From Tolumonas sp008015085 (GTDB lineage: Bacteria > Pseudomonadota > Gammaproteobacteria > Enterobacterales > Aeromonadaceae), in assembly GCA_029265125.1 (NCBI GenBank), contig JAJUJX010000005.1, positions 155,313-219,312 of the forward strand: a DNA stretch of 64,000 bases, given 5' to 3'. How positions within the stretch are numbered: position 1 is the first letter of the stretch; each line of letters starts with the position of its first letter. Under the pieces are notes generated by a model. It was not told the DNA's origin, searched no databases, and worked only from the letters and a program-made list of their open reading frames with translations. Position numbers and translations under genes: made by a program. Shown here one piece after another: positions 1 through 9,153 of the stretch.

Positions 1-1
1 G

Positions 2-634
2 CTGTCTGCCGGTAAAAGTAACGATGCAGGCACTAAGCTAATGGGGTTCTCCGGCAAGGTCAAAAATCCGGGTTTATGGGAACTGCCATTTGGCACTACG
101 GCCCGTGAAGTGCTGGAGGATTATGCCGGCGGTATGCGTGATGGCCTGACACTGAAAGCCTGGCAACCCGGTGGTGCCGGCACCGATTTTCTGTTGGAAC
201 AGCACCTTGATTTACCGATGGATTTTGACTCTATCGGTAAAGCGGGCAGCCGTCTCGGTACCGCGTTGGCGATGGCCGTGGATAACGAAGTCAACATGGT
301 GTCGCTGACACTGAATCTGGAAAAATTCTTTGCCCGTGAATCCTGTGGCTGGTGCACACCGTGCCGTGAAGGTCTGCCATGGAGCGTCAAGCTACTGCAG
401 GCCATCGATAATGGCGAAGGGCAAAAAGGCGATATCGAGACACTGGAGAAACTCTGCCGCGATTTAGGGCCGGGTAAAACCTTCTGTGCACACGCGCCCG
501 GTGCAGTTGAACCATTGCAAAGTGCCATCAAGTATTTCAGATCAGAATTTGAAGCAGGGATCACTAGTGAGCCACAGCTGGCATCACCGATTCCAACCGG
601 AATCCAACCTAACCTGCTAAATGAGCGCTGGTAA
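2..634 (+). CDS. nuoF: NADH-quinone oxidoreductase subunit F (5'-truncated by window edge)
   Basis: This is the C-terminal 210 residues of the NADH-binding flavoprotein subunit of respiratory complex I; the reading frame is open from base 2, so the start lies outside the window (the E. coli protein is about 445 residues). The [4Fe-4S] N3 ligands are visible: the ESCGWCTPCREG motif gives Cys codons at 344, 353 and 362, and the fourth is the FCAHAP cysteine at 485. In the complex it passes electrons from FMN to the Fe-S chain of NuoG at the tip of the peripheral arm. nuoG follows after about 55 bp, as expected for a nuo operon. The N-terminal FMN/NADH domain cannot be judged here. Confidence 0.96.
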   Translation: MSAGKSNDAGTKLMGFSGKVKNPGLWELPFGTTAREVLEDYAGGMRDGLTLKAWQPGGAGTDFLLEQHLDLPMDFDSIGKAGSRLGTALAMAVDNEVNMVSLTLNLEKFFARESCGWCTPCREGLPWSVKLLQAIDNGEGQKGDIETLEKLCRDLGPGKTFCAHAPGAVEPLQSAIKYFRSEFEAGITSEPQLASPIPTGIQPNLLNERW

Positions 635-688
635 TTGCCTGTTCGATGAATGACTCATCGGACATACAGAAAAGGAAATGATGTAGCT

Positions 689-3415
689 ATGGCCACAATT
701 CATGTAGACGGCAAAGAATATGAGGTAAATGGCGCCGATAACCTGCTGGAGGCATGTCTGTCTCTGGGGTTAGATGTGCCCTATTTCTGCTGGCATCCGG
801 CACTGGGTAGTGTGGGTGCATGTCGGCAATGTGCAGTAAAACAGTTTAATGGTCCGGATGATAAACGCGGTCGTCTGGTCATGTCATGTATGGCACCCGC
901 CAGCGATGGAACCTATATTTCCATCGAGGATGCCGAAGCGGTTGAGTTTCGTAAAAGTGTTAACGAATGGATGATGCTGAACCATCCTCATGACTGCCCA
1001 GTGTGTGAGGAAGGCGGCGCCTGTCATCTGCAGGATATGACGGTCATGACCGGCCATAACACCCGAAAATACCGCTTCACGAAACGTACACATGAAAATC
1101 AGGATCTCGGCCCATTCATTAATCATGAAATGAACCGATGCATCGCCTGCTACCGTTGTGTGCGTTATTACAAAGACTATGCTGATGGCAGTGATTTAGG
1201 CGTTTACGGTGCACATGACAACGTCTATTTTGGCCGGACAGAGTCAGGTACGCTGGAAAGCGAATTCTCCGGCAACCTGGTTGAAGTTTGCCCAACCGGC
1301 GTATTTACCGATAAAACACAGTCTGCCCACTTTAACCGTAAATGGGATATGCAGTTCGCGCCCAGCATCTGCCACGGCTGCAGCCTCGGCTGTAACATCA
1401 GCCCCGGTGAACGCTATGGTGAATTGCGTCGTATCGAAAACCGCTATCACGGCGGCATTAACCACTACTTCCTCTGTGACCGTGGACGCTTTGGTTATGG
1501 CTATGTCAACCTGCCGGAACGCCCTTACAAAGCTTATCATCGCCATGAAAATCAGCTCTTTGAGCTGAGCACCACAGAAGTTGTCGAAAAAGTGGCTGAC
1601 GTCTTGCGCCGCACAAAACGTGTTGCCGGAATCGGTTCACCGCGAGCCTGTGTAGAAAGTAATTTCATGCTGCGCGAGCTGGTGGGCGCAGAACACTACT
1701 CCAGTGGTATTGCTGCAGCAGAATGGCAAACACTGCAAAAAATGACCGAACTGTTGGAGCGCAGCGGCGCACATATTCCTACTCTGCGTGAAATCGAAAA
1801 CTGCGATGCCATTTTAGTGCTGGGGGAAGATTTAACCCAGACTGCAGCCCGCATGGCATTAGCTGTACGTCAGGCAGTCAAAGGCAAAGCCCGCCAGATG
1901 GCTACCGACCTGAAGGTTGATGTCTGGCAAGTGGCCGCTATTCAGAACATCGGCCAGCAGGATCGCTTCCCGCTTTATCTGACCAGTGTTGACAGCACCC
2001 GCTTAGATGATGTGGCGTGCCTGCATTTCCACGCCGCCTACAGCGATCAGGCTCGTCTCGGTTTTGCCGTTGCGCATCTGCTGGATAAGAGTGCACCGGC
2101 TGTACCTTATGCCGATGATAATCTGATGGCTCAGGCTCAGAAGATTGCAGATGGTCTGTCACAGGCCAAACGACCACTCATCATTACAGGAACCTCAGCT
2201 CAAACGCCTGCACTGCTGGATGCCACCGCGAATATCGTGCGTGCTCTGCAACAGCAAAATGCCAATGTGAATCTGTCACTGGTTGCCTCAGAAGCGAACA
2301 GTGTAGGCTCTGCGTTGCTCGGTGGTAAAACGCTGGAGCAGATGCTGCATGAAGTAGAACAAGGCCATATTGATACATTGATTGTGATGGAGAATGACCT
2401 GTTCCGCCGGGCGCCCTCTTCCCGAATCAAAGCTGCCCTGGCTAAAGTTCAACAACTGATAGTGCTCGACCACCAGCAAACCGAACTGGTACAGATGGCT
2501 GACTGGGTATTACCAGCATCAACCTTTGCAGAAGCTGACGGAACCTTGATAAATAACGAAGGTCGTGCCCAACGCTTCTTCCAGGTCTTCGATCCTTCCT
2601 TCTACGACACGACCCGCTCCGTCAAAGAAAGCTGGCACTGGTTGCATGTGCTGATCAACCTGCAGATCCACCGTCGAATGGATTGGGGCGATCTGGATGA
2701 AATTATCACTCGTTGTGCCGAAGCTGTACCCACTCTGCACGGTATGATTGATGCGGCACCCAATGCCAAATTCCGTATCAAAGGTCTGAAGCTGGCCCGC
2801 TCGCCGCACCGTTACAGTGGCCGCACCTCAATGCGCGCCGATATCAACGTGCATGAACCACAGGCAGCTCAAGATACTGACTCTGCATTTACCTTCTCAA
2901 TGGAAGGGTATATCGGCAGCCGTGAAGCTTTCCAGCAAGTTCCGTTTGCCTGGGCACCAGGCTGGAACTCCCCTTCTGCATGGAACAAATTCCAGGATGA
3001 AGTCGGCGGCCATCTGCGTGCCGGCGATCCAGGGACCCGACTGTTTGAAACGGCCGCTGCAGGGATCAGCAATTACCGTACTGATATCCCGGCGGTTTAC
3101 ACACCGACGGATGCGAAACAAATCGTTGCTTACTGGCAGCTGTTTGGTAGCGACGAGCTGACTCAGCGCTCACCGGTTATGCAAGAACGCATGGCAAGCC
3201 CGGCGCTATATCTGAGTGAAGATGATGCCGCACAGCTTAAATTGCAGGAAGGAACCAGTGTCAGCTTCAACTGGGACGGACAACAATTCGAGCTGCCGGT
3301 AAAAATCAGTCATCACCTGGCTGATGGTCTGATTGGTCTGCCACTCGGCGTCGCTCCGTTCGTACCGGCTATGCTGGCGGCCACCATTGATAACTTGCAG
3401 GAGGTCAGAACATGA
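689..3415 (+). CDS. nuoG: NADH-quinone oxidoreductase subunit G
   Basis: The 908-residue iron-sulfur subunit of complex I. An upstream in-frame ATG at 650 exists, but the family N-terminus (MATIHVDGKEYEV) begins at 689 after an AAGGAAA element, so I chose 689. The order is an N-terminal [2Fe-2S] ferredoxin domain (Cys34, 45, 48 and about 67), the His/Cys N5 ligands in HPHDCPVCEEGGACH, the N4 ligands (RCIACYRC then EVCPTG), and CHGCSLGC plus a later Cys, which matches the extra N7 cluster seen in enterobacterial NuoG. The rest is a molybdopterin-oxidoreductase fold without catalytic use. The stop overlaps the nuoH start (ATGA), implying translational coupling. Confidence 0.98.
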   Translation: MATIHVDGKEYEVNGADNLLEACLSLGLDVPYFCWHPALGSVGACRQCAVKQFNGPDDKRGRLVMSCMAPASDGTYISIEDAEAVEFRKSVNEWMMLNHPHDCPVCEEGGACHLQDMTVMTGHNTRKYRFTKRTHENQDLGPFINHEMNRCIACYRCVRYYKDYADGSDLGVYGAHDNVYFGRTESGTLESEFSGNLVEVCPTGVFTDKTQSAHFNRKWDMQFAPSICHGCSLGCNISPGERYGELRRIENRYHGGINHYFLCDRGRFGYGYVNLPERPYKAYHRHENQLFELSTTEVVEKVADVLRRTKRVAGIGSPRACVESNFMLRELVGAEHYSSGIAAAEWQTLQKMTELLERSGAHIPTLREIENCDAILVLGEDLTQTAARMALAVRQAVKGKARQMATDLKVDVWQVAAIQNIGQQDRFPLYLTSVDSTRLDDVACLHFHAAYSDQARLGFAVAHLLDKSAPAVPYADDNLMAQAQKIADGLSQAKRPLIITGTSAQTPALLDATANIVRALQQQNANVNLSLVASEANSVGSALLGGKTLEQMLHEVEQGHIDTLIVMENDLFRRAPSSRIKAALAKVQQLIVLDHQQTELVQMADWVLPASTFAEADGTLINNEGRAQRFFQVFDPSFYDTTRSVKESWHWLHVLINLQIHRRMDWGDLDEIITRCAEAVPTLHGMIDAAPNAKFRIKGLKLARSPHRYSGRTSMRADINVHEPQAAQDTDSAFTFSMEGYIGSREAFQQVPFAWAPGWNSPSAWNKFQDEVGGHLRAGDPGTRLFETAAAGISNYRTDIPAVYTPTDAKQIVAYWQLFGSDELTQRSPVMQERMASPALYLSEDDAAQLKLQEGTSVSFNWDGQQFELPVKISHHLADGLIGLPLGVAPFVPAMLAATIDNLQEVRT

Positions 3416-4383
3416 CAATGTCTGCAGAAATAATCGATTTACTCATCGCCATCGGTAAAGCGCTGATCATCTTAGTGGTGGTCGTCGGTATTGGTGCTTT
3501 TATGAGCTTTATCGAACGCCGGTTACTCGGCCTCTGGCAGGATCGTTACGGTCCGAACCGGGTTGGCCCCGGAGGTATTTTCCAGCTGGTTGCGGACATG
3601 ATCAAAATGTTCTTCAAGGAGGACTGGATCCCACCATTTGCTGACCGGCTCATCTTTGTGCTGGCGCCGATGATTGCATTCAGCTCTTTCCTGATTGCCT
3701 TTGCGATTGTGCCGATTACTCCTGACTGGGGTGTGGCTGACCTGAATATCGGGATCCTGTTCTTTTTCGCAATCGCCAGTTTAGCGGTGTATGCGGTGCT
3801 GTTCGCAGGCTGGTCCAGCAACAACAAATATTCACTGCTGGGTAGCTTACGTGCTTCAGCGCAGACACTGAGTTATGAAGTATTTCTCGGTCTGTCTCTG
3901 ATGGGGATTGTCGTTCAGACCGGTTCTTTCAATCTGCGCGATATCGTTGAAGCACAGAGTCATGTCTGGAACATCATTCCGCAATTCTTCGGTTTTGTGA
4001 CCTTTGCGTTTGCCGGTGTGGCCGTCACGCACCGTCATCCATTCGACCAGCCGGAAGCAGAACAGGAACTGGCCGACGGTTATCACATCGAATATTCCGG
4101 CATGAAATGGGGGATGTTCTTCGTCGGTGAATATATTGGGATTGTGGTGATTTCAGCCCTGCTGGTGACTTTATTCTTCGGCGGCTGGCATGGTCCATTT
4201 CTGCCTCCGATCGTCTGGTTTGCCCTGAAAACCGGCTTCTTCATGATGTTATTCATTTTGTTGCGGGCATCGTTGCCACGTCCTCGTTACGACCAGGTTA
4301 TGTCTTTCGGCTGGAAAATTTGTCTGCCACTGACGTTGCTTAACCTGTTGGTAACAGGTGCTCTGGTGTTGTTGGCGCAGTGA
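3412..4383 (+). CDS. nuoH: NADH-quinone oxidoreductase subunit H
   Basis: A 323-residue integral membrane subunit (ND1 homologue) that joins the peripheral and membrane arms of complex I and helps form the ubiquinone-binding chamber. The sequence has about eight hydrophobic helices, the conserved loop ERRLLGLWQDRYGPNRVGPGG near residues 35-55, and the acidic EAEQELADGYHIEYSG segment near 215-230, both hallmarks of the quinone-site region. Its ATG overlaps the nuoG stop codon. Length matches the E. coli protein closely. Confidence 0.98.
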   Translation: MTMSAEIIDLLIAIGKALIILVVVVGIGAFMSFIERRLLGLWQDRYGPNRVGPGGIFQLVADMIKMFFKEDWIPPFADRLIFVLAPMIAFSSFLIAFAIVPITPDWGVADLNIGILFFFAIASLAVYAVLFAGWSSNNKYSLLGSLRASAQTLSYEVFLGLSLMGIVVQTGSFNLRDIVEAQSHVWNIIPQFFGFVTFAFAGVAVTHRHPFDQPEAEQELADGYHIEYSGMKWGMFFVGEYIGIVVISALLVTLFFGGWHGPFLPPIVWFALKTGFFMMLFILLRASLPRPRYDQVMSFGWKICLPLTLLNLLVTGALVLLAQ

Positions 4384-4393
4384 GGTAAAGACC

Positions 4394-4936
4394 GTGAAAA
4401 TTAAAAATATAGTAAAAGGTGTCGGAACCCAGCTTCGCAGTCTCGCGATGGTGTTTTCACATGCGTTCCGCCCACGTGACACTCTGTGTTATCCCGAAGA
4501 AAAAGTACCGTTGGCTCCACGTTATCGCGGACGCATTGTGCTGACCCGCGATCCAGATGGTGACGAACGCTGCGTAGCCTGCAACCTGTGTGCGGTGGCT
4601 TGCCCGGTCAGTTGTATCTCGCTGCAAAAAGCAGAACGGGAAGATGGTCGCTGGTATCCGGAGTTTTTCCGCATCAACTTCTCCCGTTGCATTTTCTGTG
4701 GTCTGTGCGAAGAGGCTTGCCCAACCACCGCGATCCAACTTACCCCTGATTTTGAAATGGGCGAATATCGCCGTCAGGATCTGGTCTATGAAAAAGAAGA
4801 TCTGCTGATTAGTGGCCCCGGCAAATATCCGGATTACAACTTCTACCGCGTCAGTGGTATGGCGATTGATGGCAAACCGAAAGGGTCTGCCCAGAAAGAA
4901 GCCACCCCAATTGATGTGAAAAGTATTCTGCCGTAA
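4394..4936 (+). CDS. nuoI: NADH-quinone oxidoreductase subunit I
   Basis: A 180-residue 2x[4Fe-4S] ferredoxin-like subunit carrying clusters N6a and N6b. The two ligand runs are CVACNLCAVACP and CIFCGLCEEACP. The true start is the GTG at 4394; an in-frame ATG at 4358 lies inside nuoH and would add residues not found in the family, whereas GTG gives exactly the E. coli length (180). It feeds electrons from NuoG towards N2 in NuoB and the quinone. The gene sits 10 bp after nuoH in the standard nuo order. Confidence 0.97.
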   Translation: MKIKNIVKGVGTQLRSLAMVFSHAFRPRDTLCYPEEKVPLAPRYRGRIVLTRDPDGDERCVACNLCAVACPVSCISLQKAEREDGRWYPEFFRINFSRCIFCGLCEEACPTTAIQLTPDFEMGEYRRQDLVYEKEDLLISGPGKYPDYNFYRVSGMAIDGKPKGSAQKEATPIDVKSILP

Positions 4937-4949
4937 GGAGCCAGCGGAT

Positions 4950-5477
4950 ATGGAACTCGCGTTTTATGGATCGTCGGTAGTCGCCATTTTGGCTACCCTC
5001 GGGGTCATCACCGGAACGAATCCGATGCATGCCCTGCTGTATCTGATTGTGTCACTGATTGCCGTCGGCATGATTTTCTTCAGCCTTGGAGCTTCGTTTG
5101 TCGGCGCCATGCAGGTGATTGTGTATGCCGGTGCCATCATGGTGCTGTTCGTGTTCGTGGTCATGATGCTGAACTTAGGGACGGCTCAGGAGCAGGAGCG
5201 ACAATGGCTCAAACCGACCACCTGGATTGGCCCAATCCTGCTCAGTGCTGGTCAGATGGCGGTCTTCTACACCGCCTTGCATGGTATTCCCGGTGTTATC
5301 ACTGGCGAACCGATGACAGCGAAACAGGTCGGTATTGGTCTTTACGGCCCTTATGTACTGGCGGTTGAGCTGGCCTCACTGTTGCTGCTGGCCGGTCTGG
5401 TTGCGGCTTATCACCTCGGCCGGGAAACCCGTAAAGGTGACATTATCTCGACCCGCAATGAGGAGGATGATGCATGA
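4950..5477 (+). CDS. nuoJ: NADH-quinone oxidoreductase subunit J
   Basis: A 175-residue five-helix membrane subunit (ND6 homologue) of the complex I membrane arm. It has the conserved GAMQVIVYAGAIMVLFVFVV stretch around residues 52-71, which contains the pi-bulge helix of the family. An AAGGAG ribosome-binding site precedes the ATG, and the stop overlaps the nuoK start (ATGA). It is part of the proton-translocating module near the quinone site. Confidence 0.96.
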   Translation: MELAFYGSSVVAILATLGVITGTNPMHALLYLIVSLIAVGMIFFSLGASFVGAMQVIVYAGAIMVLFVFVVMMLNLGTAQEQERQWLKPTTWIGPILLSAGQMAVFYTALHGIPGVITGEPMTAKQVGIGLYGPYVLAVELASLLLLAGLVAAYHLGRETRKGDIISTRNEEDDA

Positions 5478-5782
5478 ATGGCATTCCTTTTGAGCATGGC
5501 CTGATTGTCGCAGCTATCCTGTTCTCGCTCGGGTTATGCGGTCTGTTGCTGCGCCGTAATCTACTTTTCATTCTGATGAGTATCGAAGTACTGATGAACG
5601 CCTCTGCGGTTGCTTTTGTAGTCGCAGGCAGTCGCTATGGTCAGGTCGATGGACAGATCATGTATATCCTCGTGATCAGCCTTGCTGCCGCTGAAGCCAG
5701 TATCGGTCTGGCCTTGCTGATGCGGATGTATCGTCGTCACCACACACTGAATGTCGATTCGGTTAAGGAGATGCGCGGATGA
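5474..5782 (+). CDS. nuoK: NADH-quinone oxidoreductase subunit K
   Basis: A 102-residue three-helix subunit (ND4L homologue). The membrane-embedded glutamates needed for proton transfer are present in SIEVLMNA and in AAAEASIGLA. It overlaps nuoJ upstream and nuoL downstream by 4 bp each (ATGA), so the three genes are probably translationally coupled. Length agrees with E. coli NuoK (100). Confidence 0.97.
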   Translation: MNGIPFEHGLIVAAILFSLGLCGLLLRRNLLFILMSIEVLMNASAVAFVVAGSRYGQVDGQIMYILVISLAAAEASIGLALLMRMYRRHHTLNVDSVKEMRG

Positions 5783-7617
5783 GCCTGTTATTCTTAACTT
5801 GTCTGTTTCCGTTTATCGGATTCCTGCTCCTCGCCTTTTCTGCCGGGCGTTTCAGTGAAAACAAAGCAGCCTTAGTGGGTGTAGGCAGCATTGGTCTTTC
5901 TGCGCTGACTACCTTATTTGTTGGTATGCAGTTCCTGCAACAAGGCACTGCTACCGTGTTCAATCAGACACTCTGGCAGTGGATCAACACGGTAGATCTA
6001 AAAGTCGGTCTGGTGCTGCATCTGGATGGTTTATCACTCACGATGCTGGGCGTCGTCACAGGTGTTGGCTTCCTGATCCATCTTTTTGCTTCCTGGTATA
6101 TGCGCGGTGAGGAAGGTTATTCCCGCTTCTTTGCTTATACCAATCTGTTCATTACCAGCATGCTGTTTCTGGTGCTGGCCGATAACCTGATGTTTGTTTA
6201 TCTGGGCTGGGAAGGTGTCGGGCTGTGCAGCTACTTGTTGATCGGTTTCTACTACAAAGATCGCAACAACATTGCAGCCGCCATGAAAGCCTTTATCGTT
6301 ACCCGTGTCGGTGACGTGTTTCTGGCCATCGGTCTGTTCGTGCTCTATCGCGAACTGGGAACGCTGAACATTGCGGACATTCTGACGCTGGCACCGCAAA
6401 AGCTTACTGCCGGTGATCCAACCATCGAGTTTGCAACCCTGATGCTGCTGGGTGGTGCTGTCGGCAAATCAGCCCAGTTACCATTACAAACCTGGCTGGC
6501 TGATGCGATGGCAGGCCCAACACCCGTGTCTGCCTTGATCCACGCGGCTACCATGGTAACTGCAGGTGTCTATCTGATCGCCCGTACCCATGGTCTGTTC
6601 CTGATGGCGCCGGATGTATTGCATCTGGTTGGTATCATCGGTGCCATTACGCTGCTGTTATCTGGTTTTGCTGCACTAGTTCAAACCGATATCAAGCGTA
6701 TTCTGGCTTATTCCACCATGAGTCAGATTGGCTATATGTTCCTGGCACTGGGTGTCGGAGCCTGGGGCGGTGCGGTATTCCATCTGATGACGCACGCGTT
6801 CTTCAAAGCATTACTGTTCCTCTCTGCAGGGTCCGTCATTCTGGCCTGCCACCACGAACAAAACATCTTCAGGATGGGTGGTTTACGCCGTTCCATTCCG
6901 CTGGTTTATGCTGCGTTTCTGATTGGTGGTTCCGCGCTGGCTGCTCTGCCGTTTGTCACCGCTGGTTTCTTCAGTAAAGACGAGATCCTGTTTGCTGCCT
7001 ATCAGGGTGGTTATTCCGGTTTACTGCTGTCCGGTTTAATCGGCGCATTCCTGACCTCGCTTTACACTTTCCGCCTGATTTTCATCGTGTTCCACGGTGA
7101 AAGTAAGCTGAATGTGCATCCTGGTCATGGTCTGAGCCATCATCTGCCACTGCTGGTGCTGATGCTGCTGTCAACCTTTGTCGGTGCGCTGATTACACCA
7201 CCACTGGCCAGTGTATTCCCATCAGTCAATGAATCTCATGACGGTAAACTGATGATTGAGCTCTTATCAGCCACTATTGCCATATCCGGCATTGTTCTGG
7301 CGGCCTTCCTGTTCCTCGGTAAACGTCAGCTGATTACACAACTGGCCAGTTCGGCAGCCGGCCAGCCACTGTGCAAACTCTGGTTTAATGCCTGGGGTTT
7401 TGACTGGCTCTATCAGCATGTGTTCGTTATGCCGTATCAGTTAATTGCACGGATACTGCAACGGGACCCGATGGACAGAATGATCACACTGACCACCCTG
7501 CTGGTGGGTGCATTAAACCGCATCAGTGTGCAAATGGTTACGGGCAGCCTGCGCTGGTATGCCGCCAGCATGAGTCTGGGTGCGCTGGTTATATTGACTC
7601 TGTTGCTGATGTATTAG
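5779..7617 (+). CDS. nuoL: NADH-quinone oxidoreductase subunit L
   Basis: A 612-residue antiporter-like proton-pumping subunit (ND5 homologue). It shows the proton_antipo_M core (residues about 125-420) with WEGVGLCSYLLIGFY, the conserved lysine in GGAVGKSAQLPLQTWLADAM, and the histidine/lysine path around HAATMVTAGVY and MTHAFFKALLFL. The C-terminal part contains the long lateral helix characteristic of NuoL. It starts inside the nuoK stop codon; nuoM follows after 9 bp. Confidence 0.98.
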   Translation: MSLLFLTCLFPFIGFLLLAFSAGRFSENKAALVGVGSIGLSALTTLFVGMQFLQQGTATVFNQTLWQWINTVDLKVGLVLHLDGLSLTMLGVVTGVGFLIHLFASWYMRGEEGYSRFFAYTNLFITSMLFLVLADNLMFVYLGWEGVGLCSYLLIGFYYKDRNNIAAAMKAFIVTRVGDVFLAIGLFVLYRELGTLNIADILTLAPQKLTAGDPTIEFATLMLLGGAVGKSAQLPLQTWLADAMAGPTPVSALIHAATMVTAGVYLIARTHGLFLMAPDVLHLVGIIGAITLLLSGFAALVQTDIKRILAYSTMSQIGYMFLALGVGAWGGAVFHLMTHAFFKALLFLSAGSVILACHHEQNIFRMGGLRRSIPLVYAAFLIGGSALAALPFVTAGFFSKDEILFAAYQGGYSGLLLSGLIGAFLTSLYTFRLIFIVFHGESKLNVHPGHGLSHHLPLLVLMLLSTFVGALITPPLASVFPSVNESHDGKLMIELLSATIAISGIVLAAFLFLGKRQLITQLASSAAGQPLCKLWFNAWGFDWLYQHVFVMPYQLIARILQRDPMDRMITLTTLLVGALNRISVQMVTGSLRWYAASMSLGALVILTLLLMY

Positions 7618-7626
7618 GAGGCCGTC

Positions 7627-9144
7627 GTGAGTTTACTTTGGTTAATATTATTACCATTTATCGGTGGCTTCTTGTGCTGGCTTGTCGAGTTCACCCATAA
7701 GGGAACCAACATCCCACGCTGGATCGCACTGGCCAGCATGTCATCACAACTGCTGCTGGCACTCAGCCTGTGGCAGGCATACGATTATTCGCTGGTGTTA
7801 CCCGGTCAGGGTAGCTGGACGCTGGATTATCAGCTTTCCTGGATCCCACGCTTTGGCATCTCGATCCACCTGGCTCTGGATGGTATCTCCCTGCTTATGG
7901 TCGCATTAACCGGCCTGTTGGGTATTCTGGCTATCCTCTGTTCCTGGAAGGAAATTCAGGACCGTGTCGGTTTCTTCCACCTAAACCTGTTGTGGATCTT
8001 AGGTGGTGTCATCGGTGTGTTCCTGTCATTAGATCTGTTCCTGTTCTTCTTCTTCTGGGAGATGATGCTGGTACCGATGTACTTCCTGATCGCTCTTTGG
8101 GGGCACAGCGGCTCAGATGGTCGCACCCGTATCTACGCGGCGACCAAATTCTTCCTTTACACTCAGGCCAGTGGTCTGCTGATGCTGTTGTCGATTCTGG
8201 CACTGGTGTTCATTCACTATCAATCCAGTGGCACCATCACTTTCGACTATCCAGCACTGCTGAATACCAGCATGGCACCGGAAATCGAGTTCATGCTGAT
8301 GCTGGGTTTCTTCGTCGCATTTGCGGTGAAAATGCCATTAGTACCGCTGCATGGCTGGTTGCCAGATGCTCACTCACAAGCACCGACCGCCGGTTCAGTC
8401 GATTTAGCTGGAATTCTGCTGAAAACCGCCGCCTATGGCCTGCTACGTTTTGGTATTCCGCTGTTCCCACACGCCTCCGCCGACTTTGCTCCGGTAGCCA
8501 TGTGGCTAGGGATCATTGGGATCGTCTATGGCGCTATTCTGGCTTTCAGTCAGACGGATATTAAACGTCTTGTGGCCTATACCAGTATATCGCACATGGG
8601 CTTTGTCGTGATTGCACTGTATGCCGGCACGGCCACAGCTATTCAGGGGGCCATTGTGCAGATGGTGGCACACGGTCTCTCGGCTGCGGCACTGTTTATC
8701 ATGTGCGGTCAGTTGTATGAGCGCCTGCACACCCGAGATTTACGCGAAATGGGTGGACTATGGCACCGTCTGCGTTACCTGCCGGGGATCATGCTGTTTT
8801 TCTCCGCCGCGTCACTGGGTCTGCCGGGAACCGGAAATTTTGTCGGTGAATTTATGATCCTGATGGGTAGCTTCCCGCAGGTGCCAGTGATTGTTTGTAT
8901 CGCAACAGTCGGTTTAGTACTGGCTTCGGTCTACTCACTGGTCATGTTGCAACGCGCCTGCTTCGGTGAAGGTAAAACATCCGTGCCACTGAAAGGGCTC
9001 AGCCTTCGTGAGTTCGGATTGATGCTATTACTGATTGCTCTGCTGGTAGGGCTGGGGGTTTATCCTCAGCCAGTACTGGATCTCAGTGGTATGAGCGGCA
9101 CATTGCTGCAGCCTGCCAGTACTTCAGTGATGATTGGTCAGTAA
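7627..9144 (+). CDS. nuoM: NADH-quinone oxidoreductase subunit M
   Basis: A 505-residue antiporter-like proton-pumping subunit (ND4 homologue) starting at GTG, preceded by a GGAGG site that overlaps the nuoL stop. Key features are FFFWEMMLVPMYFLIALWG (conserved transmembrane glutamate near residue 144), FAVKMPLVPLHGWLPDAH (conserved Lys) and YTSISHMGFV. Fourteen hydrophobic helices are evident. It works beside NuoL and NuoN in the membrane arm. Confidence 0.97.
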   Translation: MSLLWLILLPFIGGFLCWLVEFTHKGTNIPRWIALASMSSQLLLALSLWQAYDYSLVLPGQGSWTLDYQLSWIPRFGISIHLALDGISLLMVALTGLLGILAILCSWKEIQDRVGFFHLNLLWILGGVIGVFLSLDLFLFFFFWEMMLVPMYFLIALWGHSGSDGRTRIYAATKFFLYTQASGLLMLLSILALVFIHYQSSGTITFDYPALLNTSMAPEIEFMLMLGFFVAFAVKMPLVPLHGWLPDAHSQAPTAGSVDLAGILLKTAAYGLLRFGIPLFPHASADFAPVAMWLGIIGIVYGAILAFSQTDIKRLVAYTSISHMGFVVIALYAGTATAIQGAIVQMVAHGLSAAALFIMCGQLYERLHTRDLREMGGLWHRLRYLPGIMLFFSAASLGLPGTGNFVGEFMILMGSFPQVPVIVCIATVGLVLASVYSLVMLQRACFGEGKTSVPLKGLSLREFGLMLLLIALLVGLGVYPQPVLDLSGMSGTLLQPASTSVMIGQ

Positions 9145-9153
9145 GGAGGATCT